A stretch of DNA of 64,000 nucleotides. It comes from G965226155 sp965226155 (GTDB taxonomy: Bacteria > Pseudomonadota > Gammaproteobacteria > Eutrophobiales > Eutrophobiaceae). A program made the position numbers and the translations under genes. Positions within the stretch are counted from its first letter, which is position 1; each line of letters starts with the position of its first letter. Positions 48,957 through 60,798 of the stretch are shown here, piece after piece. The notes below the pieces were generated by a model that made no database searches, was not told where the DNA came from, and saw only the letters and a program-made list of their open reading frames with translations. Where the stretch lies: NCBI GenBank assembly GCA_965226155.1, contig OZ245331.1:1612001-1676000 (forward strand), given 5' to 3'.

Positions 48957-49032
48957 GGGGCCATAGCTCAGCTGGGAGAGCACCTGCTTTGCAAGCAGGG
49001 GGTCGGCGGTTCGATCCCGCCTGGCTCCACCA
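48957..49032 (+). tRNA. tRNA-Ala (TGC)
   Basis: A 76-nt cloverleaf in the spacer, GGGGCCA acceptor, anticodon loop TTTGCAA, T-arm GGCGGTTCGATCCCGCC, encoded CCA. The rest of the spacer (49033-49570) holds an AT-rich hairpin, a boxA (TGTTCTTTAACAA at 49141) and the 23S processing arm, but no gene. Confidence 0.97.
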
Positions 49033-49042
49033 AACGAAGTCG

Positions 49043-49110
49043 AAAATTTAAAGTTAAAAGTAGAAAGCAATTAATGAGTTTGCTACCATAAACTTTCAAC
49101 TTTAAATTTT
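49043..49110. repeat. AT-rich inverted repeat in the 16S-23S spacer
   Basis: AAAATTTAAAGTTAAAAGT (49043-49061) pairs with 49092-49110 at 18 of 19 positions, with a 30-base loop. It lies directly after tRNA-Ala. It resembles small repetitive hairpins more than a normal rRNA processing stem. Confidence 0.65.
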
Positions 49111-49570
49111 TACTAAGCGAGCGTAATTCGCGTTCGTGTTTGTTCTTTAACAATTTGGAAAGCTGAAAAAAAGCCGCAAGACAATACTCCAATTGTCTTG
49201 CATAGTGATCATATTCATCGGTCTTTTTAGAATATGATCCGGGTAAAATCGTGTTGTAGTGTCAGTAAAACATGTAACTCTTTACCGATTTTCAAAAGGG
49301 TCGGGCAGTTCTGGAAGTTACGTCAACGAAAATATTCTGTTAGATAGAAGATTTTGGAGTCGTGATTTCAACGGACTAATAAGTAGATGTAAAAATTTAC
49401 AAGTTAGAACAAGAAAAATAGCAATGACGCAGGAATTTTTTCAGAGAGCGCGGCGCGGGCGTTTCGAGCAGCAGAGCATATATGTAAATATGTGAGCAGC
49501 GCAGAAGTGGCCGCAACAAAGCTATCGGGAAAAATAACAAGTCAAAGCTAGAGACTGTTTGAGGTTATAT

Positions 49571-52470
<2,900 letters not shown>

Positions 52471-52557
52471 TATAACACTCAAGCAGTTTGTGTTATGTGT
52501 GTTGACGAACAACGCGATTAATTTTTTCAGTTTTCTTGAATTGTTGTAGTACTAGTT

Positions 52558-52673
52558 TTCTGGCGGCAATAGCACATTGGTACCACCCGATCCCATATCG
52601 AACTCGGAAGTGAAACGATGTAGCGCCGATGATAGTATGGGGTTTCCCACGCGAAAGTAGGTCACCGCCAGGA
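52558..52673 (+). rRNA. rrf: 5S ribosomal RNA
   Basis: About 116 nt, closed by CTGGCGG / CCGCCAG, with the standard CCATATCGAACTCGGAAGTG and GTAGCGCCGATG segments. Ends approximate. Confidence 0.95.
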
Positions 52674-52683
52674 TTATATGCCT

Positions 52684-52713
52684 AAAGGCCAGTCAAACTG
52701 ACTGGCCTTTTTT
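52684..52713 (+). terminator. Terminator of the rRNA operon
   Basis: Stem AAAGGCCAGTCA / TGACTGGCCTTT (12 bp) with a 3-base loop, extended by further T residues, 10 bp after 5S. It may also serve the convergent PAP2 gene. Confidence 0.93.
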
Positions 52714-52733
52714 ATGTTTGTCGGTGTATTTTT

Positions 52734-53486
52734 CTATAGTAGGCCAAAATATTTCTTGTTAGTGTCTCGATCGAAAACAGTGTCAGTTGTTTCCCACGCG
52801 ATATACCAACCTAATGCTGTTTGAGAGAAAAAGTGTGCATCATCATTGATTCTGGAAAAGGCTGTAAGAGTTGAAGCAGTGTAAAAAAAATATTTTAAAT
52901 ATTTTTTATCGTCGTACATTCTAGCTAATGTTAAAAAGGGAACTGCTCCAACGAATGCATGGCCACTAACGCCATTGGTATCATTAAATGGAGCCCACGA
53001 AGAGCCGTTATCTTCCCCAGGTCGTGAGGCGCCTGTGATATATTGGGTTGACCATAATAAAGGCGTGCCAAGTATATATGCCCTTACTGATCTGGAACCC
53101 CATCGACTTATAGTACTAAAGTATTGCTTATTGAAATTGTCAGCTATTGCAGTACCTAATGTTGCCGGTAAAAGATATTTCCATTCTCCAAAATTCTTAG
53201 AGATATACGCAATATAATTCGTTTTTATACTCCTGATATCTGTTTGATACCATTTCTGAAATGATTCGTCAGCATGCGTATTTGCAAGTATAGCTCCAGC
53301 GCCAAATGACATGCCCAAGCGTAAAAGCCGATCTTTAGAATAAAATTCTTCATAGTCACCTTTCACTGTACTCAAGCTTTCAGTAAAAAGTAGGGAATTC
53401 TGACCGAAGCTAGTATTTGCGTAAGCGGAAAAACTTAATGTCACGATTGAAAGAAGGTTTAGAGCACATTGAATTGCAATTAACAT
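52734..53486 (-). CDS. PAP2-family phosphatase-like protein
   Basis: A 250-residue exported protein with signal peptide (cleavage near SAYANT). Motifs of the PAP2 acid phosphatase fold are RPGED (motif 1), NGVSGHAFVG (motif 2) and SRINDDAHFFSQ (motif 3). Motif 3 has glutamine in place of the usual aspartate and motif 1 lacks the canonical lysine spacing, so activity is uncertain though the core Arg/His residues are present. Likely outer-membrane or periplasmic. Confidence 0.8.
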   Translation of the reverse strand: MLIAIQCALNLLSIVTLSFSAYANTSFGQNSLLFTESLSTVKGDYEEFYSKDRLLRLGMSFGAGAILANTHADESFQKWYQTDIRSIKTNYIAYISKNFGEWKYLLPATLGTAIADNFNKQYFSTISRWGSRSVRAYILGTPLLWSTQYITGASRPGEDNGSSWAPFNDTNGVSGHAFVGAVPFLTLARMYDDKKYLKYFFYTASTLTAFSRINDDAHFFSQTALGWYIAWETTDTVFDRDTNKKYFGLL

Positions 53487-53496
53487 CTCTCAATCT

Positions 53497-53652
53497 CTAT
53501 TTATTAAGTTTAATTAGACGACTGGGATCTCGAGTTCTGCTGCATTGAGGACATTCATCATGGAAATCAAGATGATAAATATCAAGTTGTGTAGGTAAAT
53601 GCTCATCTTCCTCAAAAAAACGATGAAATTTCATAAATCCCTCGAAAATCAT
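53497..53652 (-). CDS. Possible small CxxC protein, 51 aa
   Basis: An open frame from ATG at 53652 to TAG at 53497, ending 10 bp before the PAP2 start on the same strand. It contains FHDECPQCSRTRDPSR, with a CxxC pair and a basic end. No clear ribosome site and no family known to me. Confidence 0.35.
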   Translation of the reverse strand: MIFEGFMKFHRFFEEDEHLPTQLDIYHLDFHDECPQCSRTRDPSRLIKLNK

Positions 53653-53762
53653 ATTCTTATTCTATTTATGGGTTCTAGCTTACAATAGATTTCTCCAGTA
53701 TAGGAAGGTGAATGTTGTCCTGCCGTGCAAAATAAACAGATCTATAAATGCGGTAGAGCTTT

Positions 53763-54104
53763 CTATTTTTCGTCGGGTATATCCGGAAGTGCGTAAGGAG
53801 ATGACTCTTGCAGGCGAGACATGTAGATCATTCCGCCGTGTGGACGATTTATTTCAGCAATTTCATAGATAAACTCAAATAAATCATCTGCCGACTCCTT
53901 ATTGACGACTACATTAAGGATTTCTTTCTCAGTTTGTTCTCCTGCCCCTCTATATTTGTGAGGTGTCAGCTTTCCCATTCCCCTGGCAGAATCTACATTG
54001 GAAGTAATGATGTCTCTTTCTTCTTTTAGCTTTTTCATAACACCTATACCTGTACCTTTGGGCAGAATACAAGTAATCAGATTATGACGGTAATGTTCGA
54101 ACAT
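53763..54104 (-). CDS. PII-like signalling protein (second of pair)
   Basis: A 113-residue trimeric PII-fold protein. The start HNLITCILPKGTGIGVMKKL matches the first strand and helix. The T-loop region is short (GKLTPHKYRGAGEQTEKEI), and the B-loop reads NRPHGGMIYM instead of TGxxGDGKI. No Tyr-51-type uridylylation site. Such variants sense nucleotides or small anions and control a membrane partner. It starts 2 bp after the other PII gene, so translation is coupled. Confidence 0.82.
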   Translation of the reverse strand: MFEHYRHNLITCILPKGTGIGVMKKLKEERDIITSNVDSARGMGKLTPHKYRGAGEQTEKEILNVVVNKESADDLFEFIYEIAEINRPHGGMIYMSRLQESSPYALPDIPDEK

Positions 54105-54106
54105 GG

Positions 54107-54466
54107 TTAACTGGCGAGTTTCTCTGCAATTTCAGCCGGGATATAGGTTGCTGCTTTTTCTAAAGGCGTGACATAAATAAACCCCATTCCAGGTGTATCA
54201 AGTTTTCCAGCAAGATACATACTCTCAAAAATTCGATCGACCTGATCGACAGCGACAATAATATTTATAACCTCTTTCTCCACTTCCACAGCGAGTCCCA
54301 GAACACCAAGTCGTTCCCGAACACCTTCTCCCCTTGCATAGTAGACTGTCGCACCTTGGGCACCTGCCTCCTGAGCAACATGGACAATTTCATCTGCTAG
54401 TCCACGCTGAACAATGCAAGTTATCAATGCGACATCTGTCAATATGGTGATTTCTTGTTTACTCAT
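54107..54466 (-). CDS. PII-like signalling protein (first of pair)
   Basis: A 119-residue PII-fold protein with TDVALITCIVQRGLADEIV at the start, a T-loop region ARGEGVRERLGVLGLAVEVEKEV and the B-loop LDTPGMGFIYV. Its ATG overlaps the stop of the DUF1538 remnant by four bases (ATGA), a sign of translational coupling. Two PII-like proteins behind one membrane protein gene recall the glnK-amtB arrangement. Confidence 0.82.
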   Translation of the reverse strand: MSKQEITILTDVALITCIVQRGLADEIVHVAQEAGAQGATVYYARGEGVRERLGVLGLAVEVEKEVINIIVAVDQVDRIFESMYLAGKLDTPGMGFIYVTPLEKAATYIPAEIAEKLAS

Positions 54467-54736
54467 GTTATAACTGCCTCCGCTTCTGATTGATCAAAAT
54501 CAGAGTCTTCAGACTTGTGACGACGATTTATTTTCCAATGTACCCAGAGACCCGTACTGAGAACAGCGAGTATAGGACAAATAGAGGCCATAGATAGGAT
54601 GCCAAAACCTTCAATTGCATTCACTGCATTGCCAAAGCCAAGTCCCATGGCTAACACAAGGGGAACGGTTACCGGTCCGGTTGTAACTCCAGCACTATCC
54701 CATGCGATATTGACAATTGTAAGTCGTCAAAAGATC
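54463..54736 (-). pseudogene. DUF1538 membrane protein, 3' fragment
   Basis: Only the C-terminal end of a DUF1538 membrane protein remains. From the IS side it reads AWDSAGVTTGPVTVPLVLAM, then GLGFGNAV and GILSMASICPILAVLSTG, followed by a charged tail. The gene is cut by the IS3 element at 54737. Without the fragment's upstream part no full transporter is made; a GTG at 54657 could start only 64 residues. Confidence 0.8.
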
Positions 54737-54790
54737 TGGGACACAATAGTCTAAAAGTTAAGAGAGACTTTCATACATTGTAGTCCTATT

Positions 54791-55777
54791 TCACTGGTTC
54801 ATAGATAAACTTAAATTATCCTTCCTCCTCAGTTGTAGCGTTTCGTGTTTAATGACGGCTCTTCTGTCTATGATTTCCTGATAACGGCCAAAATACATAT
54901 CGGCAGGTGTAATGTTGTCGAGCGACTCATGGTAACGCTCATGATTGTAGTACTGAACGAATTGCCGGATGGCCTGTTCCAACTCCCACGGATAGTAATA
55001 GTGCTCCAACTTTACGACGTTCTTCATGGAACGGTGATAACGTTCAATCTTGCCTTGGGTCATAGGGTGATACGGTGCGCCACGGGTATGTTGCAGTTGG
55101 TGTTTGCCCAGGTAGTCTTTTAATTCTGACGAGATATAACAAGGTCCGTTATCACTGAGTAAACGAGGACGGTGTTTGACCGTTATCTCGTTGACACCGG
55201 TGGTCTCAATCGCCGCATCCAGTGTTTGCTTCACGTCACCAGTTGCCATGCTGGTCGTTAACTTCCAGGCAATGATATAGCGGGAGTAATCATCCAGCAC
55301 CGTGGACAGGTAATACCACCCCCAACCCACGACACGAAAGTAGGTGAAGTCCGTCTGCCATAGCTCGTTGACTCGTCGTGTTGGATTCTGAAACGAATCC
55401 CCCGCTTGCATCAGGATATAAGCAGGACTGGTAATGAGATCGTATTGCTTTAACAGGCGATAGACACTGGATCCCGAGATGAAGCAGCTATGTCCATCGG
55501 TGATGGTCCACGCTAACTCGCGGGGTGATTTGTCTGGATGTTGCAAGGCGATCTCCAGACACTGCTCCTTCACCGTCTCCGGTAACTTATTCCAGAACCG
55601 CCTAGGTGATCGACTGCTTGGCTCCAGACCCTCTGGTCCATTATCCAGATATTGCCGATACCAACGATAAAAGCTACTACGACTCACCCCTAATTCTCTC
55701 AGGGTACATCTAACAGGTAATTCCGAGCCTTCTACCAACCGGGTCACTTCCAGCTTCTCTGCCGCTGACAAACTCAT
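54791..55777 (-). CDS. IS3-family transposase OrfB (integrase core)
   Basis: A 328-residue protein with an N-terminal helix-turn-helix and an rve integrase core. The DDE residues are visible in WQTDFTYFRV (D), LSDNGPCYIS (D) and TQGKIERYHRS (E). Its start overlaps the orfA stop by four bases. Intact. Confidence 0.95.
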   Translation of the reverse strand: MSLSAAEKLEVTRLVEGSELPVRCTLRELGVSRSSFYRWYRQYLDNGPEGLEPSSRSPRRFWNKLPETVKEQCLEIALQHPDKSPRELAWTITDGHSCFISGSSVYRLLKQYDLITSPAYILMQAGDSFQNPTRRVNELWQTDFTYFRVVGWGWYYLSTVLDDYSRYIIAWKLTTSMATGDVKQTLDAAIETTGVNEITVKHRPRLLSDNGPCYISSELKDYLGKHQLQHTRGAPYHPMTQGKIERYHRSMKNVVKLEHYYYPWELEQAIRQFVQYYNHERYHESLDNITPADMYFGRYQEIIDRRAVIKHETLQLRRKDNLSLSMNQ

Positions 55778-56133
55778 TCGTCTGCCCAGGTCGACTCCAA
55801 GCCAAGCACACTTTTTTTAAGCACATCGTTCTTCAGCATGATGTCGGCTAGCAGGCGTTTGAGCTGGTCGTTTTCTTTCTTCAGATCGGTGACTTCACTG
55901 GAACTGGCTTCCCGTTTGATATCGCCAGCCAGGCGCTGTTTCCCGGCCTCTAGAAACTCCTTGCTCCAGGGGTAATACACGTTTTGATTCAATCCTTCCC
56001 GGCGGCACAGCTCAGCGATACTTTCTTCTCCACGCATACCTTCCAGCACAATTCGGATCTCTTCTTCAGAGGAATACTTTTTGCGGGTACGACGACGTAT
56101 ATCTTTAACCAACTTCTCGCTATTATTACCCAT
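55774..56133 (-). CDS. IS3-family transposase OrfA
   Basis: A 119-residue DNA-binding protein with a Tnp_1-type helix-turn-helix (SIAELCRREGLNQNVYYPWS) and a C-terminal leucine-zipper-like helix (KKENDQLKRLLADIML). A run of seven A lies near its end, where IS3 elements often frameshift to make OrfAB; the ATGA overlap could instead couple translation. Confidence 0.93.
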   Translation of the reverse strand: MGNNSEKLVKDIRRRTRKKYSSEEEIRIVLEGMRGEESIAELCRREGLNQNVYYPWSKEFLEAGKQRLAGDIKREASSSEVTDLKKENDQLKRLLADIMLKNDVLKKSVLGLESTWADE

Positions 56134-56184
56134 AATGAGACTCCTGTTTTATAAGGTTAACTTATCAGAAGTCTCTCTTAGAAT

Positions 56185-56370
56185 TTAGCTCAATTGTGTC
56201 TCATATGCTTTGACGGGATACAATTTGTCATTAAGCACAGTTAACAAGTCTTGAATGACATCCCCTCCAGGACCTGTCGTCAATACCATTACACCAAATA
56301 CCAGCACCACAGTATATTCAACCATGGACTGACCACATTGGAACTTTCTAAAATTTTTCTTACTTGGCAT
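56185..56370 (-). pseudogene. Flp/TadE-type pilin-like gene cut by IS3
   Basis: The first 56 codons are native: a short basic leader, then CGQSMVEYTVVLVFGVMVL, the class III signal and hydrophobic helix of Flp- or TadE-type pilins. From 56203 the frame runs into the IS end (ETQLS, stop), so the natural C-terminus is lost. Last gene of the pilin group. Confidence 0.75.
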
Positions 56371-56388
56371 AGGTAAAATAGTATTTTG

Positions 56389-57096
56389 TTAAAATAAAGA
56401 ATGTTTAACTTTGTTGATTACGATCCTAGTTTCTTTACTGTCTCCCATAAGCATGATGTTAATGTGTTCACGATTTGTTTTAAATGCTAAAGAATGCATT
56501 TTCCCTGGGGCTAATTCATAGTCAGATTCTTCACTCCAGCCCTTACCAAGATAATAATTACGGTAATAATTAATATTACTGACTACAGAATGACTATTTG
56601 CCAGGATGATAGTCTGCCCGTTTTTTCCGGGGTCATCATGTTTTATTTCCTGAACGACATGACTATCGTGCATTTTGGGTATATCTAACCCTAGTTCAGG
56701 GGGAATTCCTTTGGGAGGCAAAGGACTCATTGCCAGGTAACCCCATGCTCCACCTCGATCTGTTTCCATCGTCTGTACAGTCAAAATATAACCATCTTCA
56801 ATACGTGAAATTACTGTCCAGGGGGCCATGGCCTCTGATTCAATTAAAAATCCCGGCATCTCCTTATCGACTGGCTCGTCCCACTCCTTGCTATAGAAAT
56901 TAATCACATTGTTAACTGATTTTAATGTATTAAATGATCGGATGTCAGATCGAATTCCATTAACTTCTATATTTCGACTGACCCATTCCACACTTGCCTC
57001 TGGCGGCGCTGGAAATTTCGGCGTAGCAAAAACTAAAACTGACAAGGCCAGATTGACGAAAAAACTCAAAATAATATTATTCTTAAGATCTCGCAT
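56389..57096 (-). CDS. Hypothetical exported protein in pilin cluster
   Basis: Unrecognised 235-residue protein. The N-terminal hydrophobic segment (about residues 8-24, ending LVFATPK) is a signal peptide or anchor. The rest is soluble, with a VSNINYYRNYYLGKGW stretch and a basic beta-rich end. It lies 7 bp after the TadE-like gene and 18 bp before the truncated pilin, hence one operon. A role in pilus assembly or secretion is only suggested by position. Confidence 0.7.
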   Translation of the reverse strand: MRDLKNNIILSFFVNLALSVLVFATPKFPAPPEASVEWVSRNIEVNGIRSDIRSFNTLKSVNNVINFYSKEWDEPVDKEMPGFLIESEAMAPWTVISRIEDGYILTVQTMETDRGGAWGYLAMSPLPPKGIPPELGLDIPKMHDSHVVQEIKHDDPGKNGQTIILANSHSVVSNINYYRNYYLGKGWSEESDYELAPGKMHSLAFKTNREHINIMLMGDSKETRIVINKVKHSLF

Positions 57097-57103
57097 AATT
57101 ATT

Positions 57104-58159
57104 TTAATCTACACAATAATAATCATCTTCTTCTCTGGAAAGATTGGGGACCAGGTCGCACATGCCCGCATCATCACACTCATGAGTACCACCCTCAGAC
57201 AGGCGGTCGGGGTGGACAGCATCAATATCGAGATGGCCTAGCCATAGACTACCCTTATCGTCGGCTGGCCAAGGCCATCCAGGATTACACAGTCTTAATT
57301 CCGGAGCCAGCACAGTAACAACACTCCATACCGCACTAAAACCAGGAATGGCATTAAGAAGCTCTTTTAGTACAACAGTGGGCACCGTTCCTCCAGCCTG
57401 ATTATAGGTATGCTCAACACCGCCAGCATTCCAGGCATCACTTAACACGCCAGCGTTTGCCCGAATAACCAAATTTCCTGTAGCTAAACCCATATGATTA
57501 ACATTTGTATCGCCTGAGATAGTGGTGATGTCAATAAATTCCGGGTGCGATGAGATCGGTATTGCAGCCGTCGCTTTAGCATAGCCATTCGTATTGATAG
57601 CAGTGAATCCCACAGAAGAACCCACTAGTCCCATTAAGTCACCCAGGGCACTAAATGCGAAATCAATAATATCGAATAAGATATTCATAAAATCACCAAC
57701 AATGGGAATGGTTGGTGTCGAATCAGAACTTCTAATAACGGCAGCACTGGCATCATTAGCAGTGCCATCATAGAGTATTTCATCTTTGTGATCAGTCCAT
57801 AACAGGTTCCTTTCAGTGAAATCCCAGCCCGTCGTGGCATCATCGAAACGAATTTCCAATGCTGTGTCTTCTCTAAATGGGTCAGTGAAAAAACGTCTTT
57901 CAGTTTCCTCCTGGGTTTGAGCAGTACTCTTAATAGGCTGGCTAACAGCATTGAAACCAGTCATAGGTTGGCCGCTATTTGCATACCAAACGGTGTATTC
58001 CCAAGCTTGGTATCTTGCTGCCTGTATCGTGGTTTGCTTGATATCAATGTACTTAGCCAGCAGCGATATCCCCAGAAACAGAGGCAACAGGACGAACGAG
58101 GCGCAAATAAGAAATTCTGTCATAGCCTGACCATTGATATGTCGATAATATTTAATCAT
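57104..58159 (-). CDS. TadE-like pilus assembly protein
   Basis: About 351 residues. The N-terminus has the pseudopilin-like INGQAMTEFLICASFVLLPL hydrophobic helix typical of TadE/TadG proteins, then a long periplasmic domain with IDIKQTTIQAARYQAWEYTVW. The ATG at 58159 is preferred over a TTG six codons upstream. It begins 2 bp before the end of the TadG-like gene (stop at 58162-58164). Confidence 0.75.
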   Translation of the reverse strand: MIKYYRHINGQAMTEFLICASFVLLPLFLGISLLAKYIDIKQTTIQAARYQAWEYTVWYANSGQPMTGFNAVSQPIKSTAQTQEETERRFFTDPFREDTALEIRFDDATTGWDFTERNLLWTDHKDEILYDGTANDASAAVIRSSDSTPTIPIVGDFMNILFDIIDFAFSALGDLMGLVGSSVGFTAINTNGYAKATAAIPISSHPEFIDITTISGDTNVNHMGLATGNLVIRANAGVLSDAWNAGGVEHTYNQAGGTVPTVVLKELLNAIPGFSAVWSVVTVLAPELRLCNPGWPWPADDKGSLWLGHLDIDAVHPDRLSEGGTHECDDAGMCDLVPNLSREEDDYYCVD

Positions 58160-58161
58160 GG

Positions 58162-59974
58162 CTATCCACCCACCCAATCGATTAAATCACCAAAAATAAG
58201 ATCAAAGCTGGCACCAAGGTCAACAAAATCTTCCTTTTGTTGAATAAGAAGAGCGATTATTCGATCTGCATAACCTGTGTAAATCAGGCGTACCTGCCAA
58301 TAGGGATTGAACCAATTGCCATACTCTTCTTGTCCATCAGCTCTAGCAAAATGGGTAACATCAGTTGGCCTGGAGAAATACAATTCAGATTTGGCGATGA
58401 CGCCTAATTCCCCATCTGCAAGGGCCTCGGTAATCTGAAAACGACCAGTCGGTTCCGTAGCAGCATCCACTAACATCAGGTTTTTTATCGAAGTCTGCTT
58501 CGTCTTGTACCAGCCCTATAATCAGATTTGGCGCACCAATGCCCATGAAAGATTCATGGGGATAGTTTGAATCCACATAGTGAGGAAGTCCCGCATAGCT
58601 CTTATTTACCCGATTTAAACTATCATAGGGTCTATCAGAACCAAACTGGACACCCAGTGGGAAAGTGGGACCCCCAGGACCTGGTGAAACCCAGGCTGCT
58701 AAATTATTCGCTGCTTCACCGTAATGTTCAGTATCGATTACCCCTCCTAATGAAGACAAATTCATGGTGGTTAAACCAAGATTATTAGGGCTAGTTTTGC
58801 CTGCTTCGGTAAAAGCAGAAGCAAACGGTGCCGATGTAGGAAAGGGGATGCCGTCTAAAAGGGTAATTCTATCTCCCATGATTTCAACATAGACTGTAAC
58901 TTGGGAGTTGCTAACATCGAACCCGCCACCTATTCCGACACTGGCGCAGCCAACAATAACAACACAGGCTTCTGCCCAAAGCCGCATGGCAGTTGCCAAT
59001 TCGATAAATAGCCCTGTGGTATCAGCACTGGACCAATTAAAATTTTTCCCACTGACATCTCCGCTGGCAGGAAGGACAATACGTAATTCGCTAGCGCCTT
59101 TACGTTCCAGTGAAAGATCAAAATGAAATTCAATTTGAAAGCCAAATTCAACTGAAGCAACACCAATGTCTATTCCGAATGTTTGAGTAACATCAAAGTC
59201 GATCGGGAATCCGGGTGGTCGCAGTTCCCAACCTCGACCCTTGGTAAACGGGTCTCGTCCATCTCTAATCAATCCGGACAATCGACCATAGCCTCCTTCT
59301 GCGAACTCCTCATATGGACCGGTAGCCGTTGGACTGTATGCAGTGGAAAACTGATCACCGGGTAAGTTTGGTAGTACCCCGTAGGTTGCAACATGAGCAA
59401 TCAAAGAGACAATACCAAAATCAGATATCTTGGTGCCGGGAGGGCCGTTCTGGTCCAGCATCTCATCCAATGTACCTACCGCAAGGATAATACTGACGGT
59501 GTGGTATCCGTACTCAGACAATCCATAGAACTTATTTATGTTGTGCAAAACGATCGTTCCAAAATTGGCAATTTTGGCCATGACGTTATAAGCAGTGGTT
59601 CCGGCAGTACGCCACACAGTTGTAACTGGCGTGATAACAGCCGTTGATGCACCTAAGGTCGCAGGTGCAAGAAAATATAAATTATAGGAATCCATATAGT
59701 CAGCAAACGACTTGAAGTGGTTGGCCCATGAAGCCAGGCCAACCATCTGACCGATTGCCACTTCATTTGCCACGATAGCCCGGTTCATATAGGCGGCATA
59801 ATTCATGTCCCTGGCTTCCACTAATGCCATGCTGTATGCAGCCGCATCCGCCGCGTTTTGAAGTTGCATCTTATTGCTGGTGAGCTTGCCTGATTTGTAC
59901 ATACTTAGGCTGGCAACTACCAGTACTGAAGTGAATAGCATGACAGCAACTGCTTTTTGCAGAGCACGAGACAC
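58162..59974 (-). pseudogene. TadG-like Flp pilus protein, frameshifted
   Basis: Reads as one protein of about 600 residues across a frameshift. The first frame starts with the TadE/G-like anchor and NAADAAAYSMALVEARDMNY, and runs to DEADFDKK; then it goes out of frame. The shifted frame continues LMLVDAATEPTGRFQITEAL to WVGG at 58162. One A too many in the A6 run (58484-58489 on the minus strand) explains the break: with A5 it reads DKNLMLVDAA. Sequencing error in a homopolymer is possible. Confidence 0.75.
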
Positions 59975-60020
59975 TATCTTATATGGACTATCATCCTATG
60001 AGCACCATTGTAGGCATGTC

Positions 60021-60067
60021 CGAAGCGATACTACGCTTCGGAATACCACTACCCGTGTGGTAGTGGT
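60021..60067. repeat. Two tandem hairpins between flp and the tadG-like gene
   Basis: CGAAGCG / CGCTTCG (60021-60027, 60034-60040) and ACCACTACC / GGTAGTGGT (60045-60053, 60059-60067). On the pilin mRNA they follow the flp stop by 25 bases. No T-run follows, so they look more like 3'-end stabilisers or partial attenuators than a terminator. Confidence 0.6.
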
Positions 60068-60091
60068 TAATAGTTAATTCTAAATAAATGT

Positions 60092-60328
60092 TTAGTCGTT
60101 GCCTGCTTCGAAATCTTCCAAGGTTCTGGCATCATCTTCAGCGGCTACTGTAATGCTGTCACCCGTTGTCGCAGTACCTCCGGCGAGTTCTGTCGTCATA
60201 TCACCCATTTGTTCGCGAATCGTATCACCAAATAGTGAATAGATTCCAATGGCAACGATAGCAATCAGAGCGACAATAATAATGTATTCAGTCATACCCT
60301 GACCAAGCTGTTTAAGCATTTTTCTCAT
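60092..60328 (-). CDS. flp: Flp family type IVb pilin
   Basis: A 78-residue major pilin. The signal is short and basic, then GQGMTEYIIIVALIAIVAIG, matching the Flp processing site and the conserved glutamate and tyrosine. The C-terminal half is acidic. It heads the pilin group on the minus strand. Prepilin peptidase, secretin and TadA ATPase genes are not in the window. Confidence 0.93.
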   Translation of the reverse strand: MRKMLKQLGQGMTEYIIIVALIAIVAIGIYSLFGDTIREQMGDMTTELAGGTATTGDSITVAAEDDARTLEDFEAGND

Positions 60329-60513
60329 TGGGTTCTCCGTTTAATACTGTTAATCAGATATTGTTTTTTCATTAAAACTAGAAAAATTATGGCCTCTATG
60401 ACTTGTTAAATCAATTGAAAGCTAACACAAGGCTAAAATTTTTGGGACTTAGTTCACGTTATCATCGAATTTTAACGGGCCCACTTAAATATATGAATTA
60501 AAACAAGAAAAAT

Positions 60514-60561
60514 ATAGGTTAGAAGTTGCTTCTATGGAATTTTGAAGCAAAAAAAACCTAT
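60514..60561. repeat. Hairpin in the flp upstream region
   Basis: ATAGGTT / AACCTAT (60514-60520, 60555-60561) encloses TTGCTTC / GAAGCAA (60526-60532, 60544-60550). It is in the 470-bp space between flp and the divergent membrane-protein operon, which otherwise holds no gene I can support. Role unknown. Confidence 0.45.
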
Positions 60562-60798
60562 TAATTCAATCAGAGGTACTGCAATAGCTCCATCTTAGAG
60601 ACTCATCAACTTGGAAGAAATCCTGAGGTCTTATTGCAAGACTTTAAACTGGACACTCTCCTCACATGTTGCTCATCGTTCACAGTGGCTAATTTCTTTA
60701 ACACACGTTTGTATTCGATTTTAGGAAACCATTATTTTATTGATGAATAACTGATAAGATTCTCATCATTATTTTAGTCAGGATTACGAGTAAAATTA

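Larger units (their letters stand above)
54737..56203 (-). mobile_element. IS3-family insertion sequence
   Basis: About 1.47 kb with imperfect terminal inverted repeats of 34-35 bp beginning TGGGACACAA (54737-54770) and TGAGACACAA (56203-56169 on the minus strand). It carries orfA and orfB. I see no matching short target duplication: the left flank ends GATC and the right flank begins TATG. The flanks belong to two different broken genes. Confidence 0.9.

Noticed and set aside
55790..55830. Programmed -1 frameshift at the A7 run of IS3 orfA
   Set aside because: The run is not in the X-XXY-YYZ phase; the ATGA overlap offers a simpler route to OrfB.
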